The position numbers and the translations under genes were made by a program. DNA of 64,000 nt from Crocinitomicaceae bacterium. Lineage in GTDB: Bacteria > Bacteroidota > Bacteroidia > Flavobacteriales_D > Crocinitomicaceae. Shown piece after piece: positions 8,269-16,495 of this stretch (position 1 is its first letter; each line of letters begins with the position of its first letter). Where the stretch lies: contig JAHEMJ010000013.1 in NCBI GenBank assembly GCA_024643725.1, positions 139,556-203,555 of the forward strand, given 5' to 3'. Under the pieces are notes generated by a model. That model was not told the DNA's origin. It made no database searches and saw nothing but the letters and a program-made list of their open reading frames with translations.

Positions 8269-9179
8269 TGTCCGCTCTACTCTACTACTGCATCGTTTAT
8301 CCCTTATCCCTACTTCCATTGTGGATCCTTTATCGCATGAGTGATTTGATCTTTCTGTTGTTCATGAGCGTTCTACCCTATCGGAAAAAGGTGGTGAAAG
8401 CGAATATTGAGCGATCTTTCCCGGATTTATCATCGAAGGATCAAGCGGTATTGGTTCGTGGATTTTACCGACATTTCTCCGATTTACTCATCGAAAGCAT
8501 CAAGAATTTGAGTATTTCAAAAGATGAACTTCTTCGTCGGATGACCGTCATCAATCCGGAGGTGCTTCAGGACTTACAGAAAAATGGGAAGTCGACCATA
8601 TTTGTTTCCGGACATTTCAACAATTGGGAATGGTTCATCACGGCACAGGCTTTATTGGTTCCGAATGCTTCATACGGAATCGGCATGCCTTTAAGTAACG
8701 GCTTTTGGGATAAAAAACTCACGGAGCGACGACAGCGCTTTGGCTTAACTGTTGTTCATGCCCAGAACTACAAAACGATGTTCAATCAATCCAAACCGGT
8801 TTCTGTTTTGGTTTTAAGCGATCAAGCTCCAGCAGATGCGCGAAAAAGTTATTGGATGGAGTTCCTACATCAGCAGACTCCGATTTTATTTGGCATGGAA
8901 CAAATGGCGAATGAATTTGATTTGAATGTCGTGTATTTTCAGTTGAAAAAAGTCAAGCGAGGATACTACGAAATAGAATTCAAAACCCTGACCACCGAAG
9001 CTCGTAGCTTGTCCTACGGACAATTAACCGAACAGCACGTTCAATTACTCGAACAAAGCATCCTTGAGGAACCTTGTCATTGGCTGTGGTCACACAAACG
9101 CTGGAAACGAGAAATCCCGTCAGACCTGAAGGACTTAAAGTCCATTCAGAAGTCCAAGTTTGAGGAAAAATTCAGATAA
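8265..9179 (+). CDS. Lysophospholipid acyltransferase family protein (LpxL/HtrB-like lipid A acyltransferase)
   Basis: This 304-residue inner-membrane acyltransferase has an N-terminal hydrophobic anchor (about residues 3-37) and the catalytic HX4E motif in GHFNNWEW near residue 116. LSDQAP and the C-terminal WLWSHKRWKR motif also fit the bacterial lipid A biosynthesis acyltransferase family. It would add a secondary acyl chain to lipid A at the inner face of the membrane. The start overlaps the rarA stop by four bases, and the next gene begins six bases after its stop. The acyl-chain specificity cannot be told from the sequence. Confidence 0.93.
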   Translation: MMSALLYYCIVYPLSLLPLWILYRMSDLIFLLFMSVLPYRKKVVKANIERSFPDLSSKDQAVLVRGFYRHFSDLLIESIKNLSISKDELLRRMTVINPEVLQDLQKNGKSTIFVSGHFNNWEWFITAQALLVPNASYGIGMPLSNGFWDKKLTERRQRFGLTVVHAQNYKTMFNQSKPVSVLVLSDQAPADARKSYWMEFLHQQTPILFGMEQMANEFDLNVVYFQLKKVKRGYYEIEFKTLTTEARSLSYGQLTEQHVQLLEQSILEEPCHWLWSHKRWKREIPSDLKDLKSIQKSKFEEKFR

Positions 9180-9185
9180 GCGACT

Positions 9186-10208
9186 ATGAAAATTCTATTT
9201 ACTTTAACCTTGTTATTCCTCTTTGCTAGCCCACCGAAAATAGCGATTTTAACCTATGGAAAATCGTCGATCCATGCGCGCAGCATTCAAAATTTCTCCA
9301 AGAACGAAATCCTTCTAGGAACCAACGAAGGCAGCTTTTTATTGGTATCAAAGAACGCCAAGAAACCCGTATCCATGTATCTTCCCAAAACGAAGCACCT
9401 CATCAAGGAAATTCGAGATGCCGATAAAAATGAAGCCTATTTGTTTTTCATGCAAAGCAACGATTCGTCGCACCTATTGCGCAAGGATTGGGAAGGAAAG
9501 GAAGATATCCTCATTCCATTTACACATCATGGCAAACCTGTTTTCTTGGATGGTCTTGATGTGCAAGACTCCCTTGGATTTCTCCTTGGAGATCCCGTTG
9601 ACGGTGACTTTGCTTTGTTTCGTACCCTGAACCATGGTGAAACTTGGGAAGCGTGTCCTGGAAAAGTAAAAAGTCAAACGAATGAAGCCGCATACGCTGC
9701 TAGCGGAACAACGAATCACATTATTGGTGGCGACTTTGTTTTTGTGAGTGGCGGCGATAAAAGTCGTTTTATTTGGAGCAGTGATCTTGGACAAACATGG
9801 AAAAGTTATTCCATTCCTTTTGAGTCGTGTCCAACGTGTGGCGCTTATTCCATGAGCTATAAAAACCGTCAGGAATTAGTGGTAGTTGGAGGTGATTACA
9901 AGCGTCCAAATGAAAAGAAGATGACCTGTTTCTATTCCACCGACGGTGGACTCACCTGGAACGAATCGATTATACGACCAAATGGTTATCGTTCTTGCGT
10001 GTACTATGCAAAAGGCGTGTATTACGCCTGTGGAACCACGGGAATTGACTACTCTACAAATGCGGGCATCACTTGGAATTCCATTTCTTCGGAAAATGCC
10101 TTGTCCATGACGGCTGATAATCAATACCTATATGTTTCTTGTGTCGGCGGAAAAATTTTAAAATTGAAATTGCTAAAAAATAAGGACATAAAAAAAGGAG
10201 AACGTTAG
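9186..10208 (+). CDS. Secreted BNR/sialidase-like beta-propeller protein
   Basis: This 340-residue protein starts with a signal peptide (KILFTLTLLFLFASPPKIA). At least three Asp-box (BNR) signatures of the form S/T-x-D-x-G-x-T-W are visible: SSDLGQTWKS, STDGGLTWNES and STNAGITWNS. Such repeats build six- or seven-bladed propellers, as in the YCF48/photosystem II assembly-factor-like group that databases often name oxidoreductase or glycosyl hydrolase. No catalytic residues of true sialidases are evident, so a periplasmic binding or scaffold role is more likely than an enzyme. It is the last gene after rarA and the acyltransferase and ends inside a terminator hairpin. Confidence 0.85.
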   Translation: MKILFTLTLLFLFASPPKIAILTYGKSSIHARSIQNFSKNEILLGTNEGSFLLVSKNAKKPVSMYLPKTKHLIKEIRDADKNEAYLFFMQSNDSSHLLRKDWEGKEDILIPFTHHGKPVFLDGLDVQDSLGFLLGDPVDGDFALFRTLNHGETWEACPGKVKSQTNEAAYAASGTTNHIIGGDFVFVSGGDKSRFIWSSDLGQTWKSYSIPFESCPTCGAYSMSYKNRQELVVVGGDYKRPNEKKMTCFYSTDGGLTWNESIIRPNGYRSCVYYAKGVYYACGTTGIDYSTNAGITWNSISSENALSMTADNQYLYVSCVGGKILKLKLLKNKDIKKGER

Positions 10209-10222
10209 TCCTCCTTTTTATT
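10192..10222 (+). terminator. Intrinsic terminator after the BNR gene
   Basis: AAAAAGGAG (10192-10200) pairs with CTCCTTTTT (10211-10219) around a 10-base loop and ends in a T-rich run. The hairpin contains the stop codon of the BNR gene and, by symmetry, can also serve the convergent yajC unit. Confidence 0.75.
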
Positions 10223-10239
10223 TCTTTCAGATTACCTGC

Positions 10240-10539
10240 TTATTTCGCTTGTAACGTATCTTCCATTGCTTGAGAAACCGCTGATTTCTCCAAACGTAAT
10301 TTTGTTCCTTCTGATTGGATCAATACCGTTGAATCAGAGATCTCTAAAATTTTCCCGTGAATACCACCGATGGAAACAATTTTGTCTCCCGCTTTTAATC
10401 CTTCGCGGAATTTTTTCAACTCTTTTTGTTTTTTCATTTGTGGACGAATCATGAAAAAGTAAAATACAAGAACCATAAGTCCAAGCATCAAGATACTTTG
10501 TACCCCTTGTCCACCAGCTAAAATTTGTGCGTTTATCAT
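10240..10539 (-). CDS. yajC: Preprotein translocase accessory subunit YajC
   Basis: YajC is a small single-span membrane protein associated with the SecDF-YajC part of the Sec translocase. The 99 residues contain one transmembrane helix (about 14-33, ending in FYFFMIRPQMKKQKE, the family hallmark) and a cytoplasmic beta domain with GDKIVSIGGIHGKI. It is the last gene of the leftward unit leucine dehydrogenase-nusB-DUF1573-yajC, with a 25-base gap to the preceding gene. The order nusB-DUF1573-yajC is, to my knowledge, common in Bacteroidota. Confidence 0.96.
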   Translation of the reverse strand: MINAQILAGGQGVQSILMLGLMVLVFYFFMIRPQMKKQKELKKFREGLKAGDKIVSIGGIHGKILEISDSTVLIQSEGTKLRLEKSAVSQAMEDTLQAK

Positions 10540-10564
10540 CTTTATTTGTTTTTGTTTATGAATA

Positions 10565-10951
10565 TTAACGGATGCTCCCTCGAATCTCCAAAACAGTCAC
10601 GTTTGGAACAGTATTGGCCATTACCGTGATCATTTTTTGGATTTTTTTGGCACTCAAGTTATCCGTTTTCACTTGAGCAATAATTTCACTTGATTCTCCC
10701 GGTTGGATTGGTTCCTCCGGTTCTTCTGCGACCGTACAAGAGCAAGAAGGTGTAACTTCTCCGATGATTAATGGATAATCGCCTGTGTTTGTCACTTTAA
10801 ATTTCGCATTGATCACTTCTCCTTTCATGACCGTCCCTGCCTCAAACACTTTTTCGACTTCCATCGTTGTTTTTTGGTCGATGTCTACGGACTTATCGTC
10901 CCCGCACCCGAAGAACAATCCAACGCTCAATAATAATACTAACTTTTTCAT
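10565..10951 (-). CDS. DUF1573 domain lipoprotein
   Basis: This is a 128-residue exported protein with a lipoprotein signal: the lipobox LFFGC places the acylated cysteine at about residue 16. The mature part is one DUF1573 domain, an Ig/ASPM-SPD-2-Hydin-like fold, recognisable by KFKVTNTGDYPLIIGEVTPSC followed by SCTV and QPGESSEI. The molecular function of DUF1573 is not established. It lies between nusB (10-base gap) and yajC, so it is likely co-expressed with them, and would sit on the periplasmic face of a membrane. Confidence 0.9.
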   Translation of the reverse strand: MKKLVLLLSVGLFFGCGDDKSVDIDQKTTMEVEKVFEAGTVMKGEVINAKFKVTNTGDYPLIIGEVTPSCSCTVAEEPEEPIQPGESSEIIAQVKTDNLSAKKIQKMITVMANTVPNVTVLEIRGSIR

Positions 10952-10961
10952 ATTGTAGCAA

Positions 10962-11909
10962 TTAAGAAATTAATCCACGTCCAATTTTCACAATCTTTTT
11001 ATCCTTAGTCAACTGAGCGATGGCTTTATCCAAGACTCCGTTAATAAATAGATTACTTTTTGGCGTACTATAAAATTTAGAAATCTCGATGTATTCGTTC
11101 AAGGTCACCTTCGTTGGAATACTGCTGCACGTTTGTAATTCTGTCAAGGCCATTTTCAAGAGAAGGATATCCATTTTCGCAATGCGATCTAGGTCCCAAT
11201 TCTGAGCAAACTCATCAATTAGTTTTTCATTTTCCTCATTCATTTGAATGGTCTTGCGCAGTAAATTCACGATGAACTCTTTTTCATCGTCGTTTTCTTT
11301 GTACAAAGGCAACACTTCGAAGGAATGTTCTGGTGTCCAAGATTTCATGGTTTTCATGGCCATGGAACAACACAGATCTAAATCATCGGCCCAATAGATG
11401 CTTTTTTCATCAAAGAAGTATTGCACTAGTTCAGAATTGGCAATCTCCGATTTGAATAAATGCAAAGCAAAAGATTTATCCTCTTCTAGTCCTTCCGCGC
11501 CATTGTTCATGTGCTCGAAATACACTTCCGATTCCAAGATGTTCAAATACAATTTGCGAAAAATCTCCTGGCTCTCGGCTCCTAACCAATTTACCTTTCT
11601 GATTTCGCTCAATTTGGTTAGTTCATAGGAAGATTCAATGGCTTCGATCAACACATTGTTTACGAATTTCATGTTTGGATTTAAATCCTCCTCAGTTGGA
11701 CGCATTTTTTTCTTGTGCTCTTCCATGCGATTTAATCCTGCTCGCTTTAATTCTGGCAGCGTTAAAATCATGAAAATGTACATGTCATACATACGTTCCA
11801 CCGCAGAAAGCAATTCCTTTTCTGCTTTCAGGATACTATCCTCTTCGCTTTGAAAAAAAGCATAAAGAATTTGGAGAACTTTAATTCGTAAGTGTCTTCT
11901 ATTGAGCAT
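10962..11909 (-). CDS. nusB: Transcription antitermination factor NusB (long Bacteroidota form)
   Basis: NusB binds boxA RNA with ribosomal protein S10 in the rRNA antitermination complex. At 315 residues it is roughly twice the length of the E. coli protein. The N-terminal NRRHLRIKVLQILYAFFQSEE is the NusB start motif, and the conserved C-terminal half is visible as AKMDILLLKMALTELQT and VTLNEYIEISKFYSTPKSNLFINGVLD. The middle insertion, about residues 60-200, is charged and helical. Long NusB proteins of this type are usual in this phylum. It is flanked by 9- and 10-base gaps inside the leucine dehydrogenase-yajC unit. Confidence 0.95.
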   Translation of the reverse strand: MLNRRHLRIKVLQILYAFFQSEEDSILKAEKELLSAVERMYDMYIFMILTLPELKRAGLNRMEEHKKKMRPTEEDLNPNMKFVNNVLIEAIESSYELTKLSEIRKVNWLGAESQEIFRKLYLNILESEVYFEHMNNGAEGLEEDKSFALHLFKSEIANSELVQYFFDEKSIYWADDLDLCCSMAMKTMKSWTPEHSFEVLPLYKENDDEKEFIVNLLRKTIQMNEENEKLIDEFAQNWDLDRIAKMDILLLKMALTELQTCSSIPTKVTLNEYIEISKFYSTPKSNLFINGVLDKAIAQLTKDKKIVKIGRGLIS

Positions 11910-11918
11910 TATCGTTTT

Positions 11919-13010
11919 TTACAGATTCAAACTTCCTTTGGACTGAACGCGTTCTTCAGCCATTTTATTCGCAATCTGATAGGTTGGCACCCCTTCATCC
12001 TGTGAACGCTTCACAATGTTGTAAATGGTACCGTAAATTTCTTCCGCTTTTTGATGTGCCCAATCCAATGACAATCCTTCCACTTCTGAGAAGCAGTTAA
12101 TCACTCCCCCTGCGTTGATCGCAAAGTCGGGAGCATAAATGATTCCACGTTTCATCACTTCTAATCCGTGGATTTTTTCGTCTTTCAATTGGTTGTTCGC
12201 AGCTCCAGCAATGACCGAGCAACTCATTCGAGCAAGTGTGTCATCGTTCACCGTTGCACCCAAGGCACAAGGCGCGTAGATGTCCATCTTCACGTCGTAA
12301 ATCGCATCTGGCTCCACAATGGTTGCACCGTATTTTTCTGAAACACGTTTCAATGCTTCCTGATTGATATCGGTAATAAATACGTTCGCATTTTCTTTTA
12401 CTAAATGAGAAACAAGGTATTCACCTACGTGTCCAACACCTTGCACAGCGATGGTTTTCCCACTAAGGTCATCTGTTCCAAATTGCATTTTCGCGGCAGC
12501 TTTCATTCCCATGTATACGCCAAAAGCCGTCACCGGAGATGGATCACCACTTTTCCCTGGAAGACCAACAACGTAATTCGTTTCTTCACTTACCCACTGC
12601 ATATCAGATGGAGAAATGCCCACATCTTCTGCTGTGATGTACTTACCAGCGAGTCCATTGACGAATTGACCAAAACGACGGAAAAGCGCTTCAGATTTTT
12701 GGGTTTTGGAGTCCCCAATAATCACTGCTTTACCACCACCAAGATTCAAACCGGAAATAGCATTTTTGTAGGTCATCCCACGCGACAAACGAAGTACATC
12801 GTTCAACGCTTCCATTTCATTGTTGTACATCCACATACGGGTTCCACCTAAGGCAGGACCTAAAACGGTATTGTGCACAGCGATGATTGCTTTAAGGCCA
12901 GTAGCGTGATCGTTACAAAATAGGATTTGTTCGTGTCCCATATTGGACATCTGTTGGATAACTGGATTTGAATTCAAATCTGTTAAAGGAGTCACTGTCA
13001 AATCAGACAT
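11919..13010 (-). CDS. Leu/Phe/Val (Glu-type) dehydrogenase
   Basis: This NAD-dependent amino acid dehydrogenase of 363 residues oxidatively deaminates branched-chain amino acids (leucine/valine) to 2-oxo acids, feeding branched-chain fatty acid or amino acid turnover. The N-terminal GPALGGTRMW and the catalytic-lysine motif LNLGGGKAVIIGD lie near residues 90-105, and the Rossmann glycine motif GVGHVGEYL near residue 190. These patterns fit leucine dehydrogenase better than phenylalanine dehydrogenase, but substrate choice is inferred. It is the first gene of the unit with nusB, DUF1573 and yajC. A TAATTTTG box lies at 13,076-13,083 on the reverse strand. Confidence 0.93.
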   Translation of the reverse strand: MSDLTVTPLTDLNSNPVIQQMSNMGHEQILFCNDHATGLKAIIAVHNTVLGPALGGTRMWMYNNEMEALNDVLRLSRGMTYKNAISGLNLGGGKAVIIGDSKTQKSEALFRRFGQFVNGLAGKYITAEDVGISPSDMQWVSEETNYVVGLPGKSGDPSPVTAFGVYMGMKAAAKMQFGTDDLSGKTIAVQGVGHVGEYLVSHLVKENANVFITDINQEALKRVSEKYGATIVEPDAIYDVKMDIYAPCALGATVNDDTLARMSCSVIAGAANNQLKDEKIHGLEVMKRGIIYAPDFAINAGGVINCFSEVEGLSLDWAHQKAEEIYGTIYNIVKRSQDEGVPTYQIANKMAEERVQSKGSLNL

Positions 13011-13048
13011 GTTTTTGCTTGAGTTCGTTAACTAATCAGATGAATGGT

Positions 13049-13056
13049 TACTTTTG
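13049..13056 (+). promoter_or_regulatory. -7 box TACTTTTG of the ABC transporter gene
   Basis: This is an exact consensus match 39-46 bases before the ATG at 13,095. It lies between the divergent dehydrogenase and exporter genes, with the oppositely oriented box 20 bases further right, so the two promoters cross over. Confidence 0.45.
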
Positions 13057-13075
13057 TAACGCTATTCAACGCTGG

Positions 13076-13083
13076 CAAAATTA
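13076..13083 (-). promoter_or_regulatory. -7 box TAATTTTG of the leucine dehydrogenase-nusB unit
   Basis: This is an exact reverse-strand match to TAnnTTTG, 66-73 bases upstream of the dehydrogenase ATG. Confidence 0.45.
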
Positions 13084-13094
13084 GAAAATAATCT

Positions 13095-14861
13095 ATGAAG
13101 TCTCTTCAATACTTAAATAAATATTTCCTAAAATATAAATGGCGCTTTCTTTTGGGGATTGTATTCACCGTGATTAGCAACTATTACGGCGTACAAATGC
13201 CGATTTATTTTAAGAATGCGGTTGACTCTTTTCAAGCTCATATTGAAGGTTCCACACCAAATGATTTTCTTTGGCTTGCGTTAAAGCTGGGTGGATTCTA
13301 CATGTTATTCTCGCTAGCAAAAGGATTTTTCTTGTTTTTAATGCGTCAAACGATCATTGTTATGTCGCGAAACATCGAATTCGATTTAAAGAATGAGATT
13401 TATGAACAATACCAGCGATTGGATCAAGCCTTTTTCAAGCGCAATGCAACAGGAGATTTAATGAACCGCATTTCTGAGGACGTTGGACTCGTGCGCATGT
13501 ACTTAGGGCCTGGAATCATGTACATCATTAATTTGATTGTCGCTTTTGCGATGATTGTTACGCAAATGATTGGCATAAGTCCCTCTCTGACATTATTTGT
13601 ACTCATTCCCTTGCCGATTATGTCCGTCTTAATTTATCGGGTTTCATCTCGTATGAATGCCATGGGCGTACTTGTTCAACAAGAACAGTCGATGCTATCG
13701 ACCATTGCACAAGAAACATTTTCAGGAATTCGCATCATTAAAGCCTATAATCGCGAAAAGGAAACAGCGGAGAAATTAAATGAGCGAGCGGAGAATTACA
13801 AAAAACAAAGCATGCGTTTGGTCAAAGTGAATGCTTTTTTCATTCCGACCATTATGTTTCTTATTGGAATCAGCGTACTTATAGCCGTGTATTATGGTGG
13901 ACTCCTCTCCTTTTCGACGGATCGAACAAAGCACATTTCGGTTGGAAGTATTGTGGCCTTCATCATGTTCGTCAATAACCTTACTTGGCCCTTTGCTAGT
14001 TTGGGATGGGTTTCCAGCATCATTCAACGTGCTTCTGTTTCTCAAAAACGAATCAACGAGTTTCTTCAAACCATTCCAAGTATACAGAACGAGAACAAAG
14101 AAGAATTCGATTTTCAAGGAAACATCCGTTTTGAAAATGTCTCTTTCGAATACCCGATTACCGAAATCAAAGCTGTTTCGAATGTATCATTCGAGCTAAA
14201 AAAAGGTGAAACATTGGCCATTGTTGGACATACCGGAAGTGGAAAATCAACCATTAGTGCCTTATTGATGCGCCAATACGATATCCAATCTGGAGACATA
14301 TTAATCGATGGGAAATCCATCAAAGACATCAATTTGGATGCTTTTCGTAATCAATCCGGCATTGTCCCACAGGATGTCTTTTTGTTTTCGGATACCATTG
14401 CAGAGAACTTACAGTTTGGTGTGAACGACCATCTTCCGAGTGAAGAAGAATTGATTGACGTCACAAAACGCGCACATGTTTATCACAACATCAAAGAATT
14501 CCCAGATCAATTCAACACCTTACTCGGTGAACGTGGTGTGAATTTGAGTGGTGGACAAAAACAGCGCATTAGTATTGCGCGGGCGCTCTTGAAAAAACCA
14601 AAATTGTTGATTTTGGATGATTGTTTGTCCGCCGTGGATACAGAAACCGAAGAAATTATTCTTGGAAATTTGGAGAAAGACAGAAATGATCGCACCACAA
14701 TTGTCATTAGTCACCGCATTTCCACCATCCGAAATGCCGATAAAATCATCGTTCTTGGTAACGGTTCCATCATTGAACAAGGCAGTCATGAAGAATTAAT
14801 TTCCTTAAAAGGAAGTTATTTTGACCTCTACGAACAGCAGCTACGACAAGAGGATAATTGA
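13095..14861 (+). CDS. ABC transporter, fused permease/ATPase (exporter type)
   Basis: This is a half-size ABC exporter of 588 residues. The N-terminal transmembrane domain (about 1-320) has six hydrophobic helices, and the coupling region includes NATGDLMNRISEDVGLVRMYLGPG. The ATPase domain shows Walker A GHTGSGKST near residue 377, Q-loop SGIVPQDVFLFSDT, signature LSGGQKQR, Walker B LLILDDCLSAVD and H-loop VISHR. It should act as a homodimer, or with an unlinked partner, in the inner membrane. The family contains lipid (MsbA-like) and multidrug exporters; the substrate cannot be deduced. It is a single-gene unit divergent from leucine dehydrogenase. Confidence 0.93.
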   Translation: MKSLQYLNKYFLKYKWRFLLGIVFTVISNYYGVQMPIYFKNAVDSFQAHIEGSTPNDFLWLALKLGGFYMLFSLAKGFFLFLMRQTIIVMSRNIEFDLKNEIYEQYQRLDQAFFKRNATGDLMNRISEDVGLVRMYLGPGIMYIINLIVAFAMIVTQMIGISPSLTLFVLIPLPIMSVLIYRVSSRMNAMGVLVQQEQSMLSTIAQETFSGIRIIKAYNREKETAEKLNERAENYKKQSMRLVKVNAFFIPTIMFLIGISVLIAVYYGGLLSFSTDRTKHISVGSIVAFIMFVNNLTWPFASLGWVSSIIQRASVSQKRINEFLQTIPSIQNENKEEFDFQGNIRFENVSFEYPITEIKAVSNVSFELKKGETLAIVGHTGSGKSTISALLMRQYDIQSGDILIDGKSIKDINLDAFRNQSGIVPQDVFLFSDTIAENLQFGVNDHLPSEEELIDVTKRAHVYHNIKEFPDQFNTLLGERGVNLSGGQKQRISIARALLKKPKLLILDDCLSAVDTETEEIILGNLEKDRNDRTTIVISHRISTIRNADKIIVLGNGSIIEQGSHEELISLKGSYFDLYEQQLRQEDN

Positions 14862-14968
14862 AAAAGTAGTGCCTTTTTCAAACTTTTCAACACCGATTTG
14901 TTTGTCTTTTTTTGAAACAACTAACTGATTTTCAGCGTAAGTTAGTTCAAACTTTAAAACAAACAACT

Positions 14969-15700
14969 ATGAAAAAGTTTATGATTTTTGTTGGTGCATT
15001 AACGTTGTCTGGGACAATGTTCGCACAAAAACCTGCGAGTGATGATTCACATTATTCGTTAGAAGGATTAGCTAACTTGAATACCACAGATGGTATGAGT
15101 TGGACAGCTCCATCCATTCGTTTGCGTTACTTTGTAAACGATAACATTGCAGCTCGTCTTCAATTTGGTTTTGGTGGAGATGGTTCATCTGCCAATGGTC
15201 TTCCAAGTAAAGAAACACATCTTTACTCGAATGCTGCAGGTGATGCAAATGGAACAGTTCAAATCAACCGAAGTGCTTGGGATTTAAAGTTAGGTGGTGA
15301 ATATCACTTAAAAGGAACAGATAAAATGTCTCCTTACTTTACTGCAAACATTGGCTTCGGAAGCGGTTCGGAGAAACAAACATGGACAGATGTATTCTAT
15401 TCTAATCCAGTTGATCCAACTTCGTCTTTAACGTACAGTCAAGGATTTTCAGTTACCGCTACAGGTGGATACAAAACAATTGGCTGGGGATTAGGTGCAG
15501 GTTTTGATTACTATGTAGCAGATAATCTTTATTTAGGATTAGAGCTTAACTTATCAAGCACAAAAGTGAGTCATGATGATACTGTTACAGATGCTACAAC
15601 ACCTGTTGGATCATCAACATCAACGTCACTTGGTAGTACCATGTCATACACAAACATTGGTGCTGCACATGGATCAGTTCGTATTGGTTGGAGATTCTAA
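14969..15700 (+). CDS. Outer-membrane beta-barrel protein
   Basis: This 243-residue exported protein has the signal peptide KKFMIFVGALTLSGTMFAQ. The mature part has alternating hydrophobic/polar strands, Gly- and aromatic-rich turns (RLRYFVNDNIAARLQFGFGG, YFTANIGFGSG, WGLGAGFDYYVADNLYLGLE), and ends in RIGWRF, a C-terminal aromatic as in outer-membrane barrels. It resembles the OmpA-like or outer-membrane-beta-barrel families of about eight strands. The ATG at 14,969 is the start because it directly precedes the signal peptide. No function beyond an outer-membrane location can be given. A strong terminator follows. Confidence 0.88.
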   Translation: MKKFMIFVGALTLSGTMFAQKPASDDSHYSLEGLANLNTTDGMSWTAPSIRLRYFVNDNIAARLQFGFGGDGSSANGLPSKETHLYSNAAGDANGTVQINRSAWDLKLGGEYHLKGTDKMSPYFTANIGFGSGSEKQTWTDVFYSNPVDPTSSLTYSQGFSVTATGGYKTIGWGLGAGFDYYVADNLYLGLELNLSSTKVSHDDTVTDATTPVGSSTSTSLGSTMSYTNIGAAHGSVRIGWRF

Positions 15701-15718
15701 CACATACTTCAGAAAAGG

Positions 15719-15744
15719 AAAGGGGACCTCGGTCCCCTTTTTTG
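15719..15744 (+). terminator. Strong intrinsic terminator after the outer-membrane protein gene
   Basis: AAAGGGGACC (15719-15728) pairs perfectly with GGTCCCCTTT (15731-15740), followed by TTTG. The very GC-rich stem and T-run make it a clear Rho-independent terminator. Confidence 0.88.
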
Positions 15745-15759
15745 TTTTCCCATATTTCG

Positions 15760-15767
15760 TACCTTTG
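15760..15767 (+). promoter_or_regulatory. -7 box TACCTTTG of comB
   Basis: This is an exact match to TAnnTTTG, 9-16 bases upstream of the comB ATG. A TTTG at 15,741-15,744 is a possible -33 element, but the 15-base spacing is shorter than the usual 19. Confidence 0.5.
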
Positions 15768-15775
15768 CCCCAGTT

Positions 15776-16495
15776 ATGAAAGAAAGAAATCGCATTGAAG
15801 TTTGCTTCACCCCAGGAGAATACGAATATTTTAAAGGAGAATATGAAATCGTTGTCGTAATCGATGTATTGCGCGCAACATCAGCTATTTGCGCTGCATT
15901 TGACAATGGCATCAAATCAATTATTCCCGTACCAACGGTTGAAGAAGCATGGGAATACAAGCAAAAAGGATTCTTGGCAGGAGCAGAACGCAAGGGACAA
16001 ATTGTGGAAGGATTTGATTTTGGGAACTCCCCTTTTTCATACATGCGTGAGGATTTTAAAGGACAAGAAGTTGTATTAACAACCACGAATGGAACAAAAT
16101 CACTGGACGTTGCCAAAGACGCAGAAATCGTCGTGGTTGGTTCGTTTTTAAACTTGAACTATTTAAGTGAATGGCTTGTCAAACAAGAAAAGAACATCCT
16201 TTGTCTGTGTTCGGGTTGGCAGGATAAATTCAATTTAGAAGATACGATTTGCGCAGGAGCCATTTCTGATTTCTTGATTTCATCCGGGAAATTTACGTCT
16301 GAAGAAGATTCTAGTATTGCAGCAAAATACTTATATTTATCTGCAAAGGACAACTATTTAGGTTACTTAAAATCAAGTTCGCATCGACGCCGTTTGAAAA
16401 ACTTGAATTTGAATGAGGACATTAAGTATTGTTTAACACCTAATCAAACTGACGTTATTCCGATTCTAAAAGATGGTAAATTGGTTCAATTATAG
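15776..16495 (+). CDS. comB: 2-phosphosulfolactate phosphatase (ComB family)
   Basis: ComB removes phosphate from 2-phospho-3-sulfolactate to give sulfolactate, a step known from coenzyme M synthesis in methanogens and from sulfolactate formation in bacteria. The 239 residues show the family blocks VIDVLRATSAICAAFDNG (about 25-42), ERKGQIVEGFDFGNSP and TTNGTKSLD. Bacteroidota do not make coenzyme M; a role in sulfolactate or sulfonolipid-related metabolism is only inference, and no comA or sulfolactate dehydrogenase gene lies nearby. The last 23 bases overlap the next gene in another frame, suggesting co-translation. Confidence 0.92.
   Translation: MKERNRIEVCFTPGEYEYFKGEYEIVVVIDVLRATSAICAAFDNGIKSIIPVPTVEEAWEYKQKGFLAGAERKGQIVEGFDFGNSPFSYMREDFKGQEVVLTTTNGTKSLDVAKDAEIVVVGSFLNLNYLSEWLVKQEKNILCLCSGWQDKFNLEDTICAGAISDFLISSGKFTSEEDSSIAAKYLYLSAKDNYLGYLKSSSHRRRLKNLNLNEDIKYCLTPNQTDVIPILKDGKLVQL

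Noticed and set aside
14871-14890. GAAAAAG / CTTTTTC hairpin after the ABC exporter gene as a terminator.
   Set aside because: The stem is A/T only with a tiny loop and is much weaker than the other terminators here. It may occur by chance.
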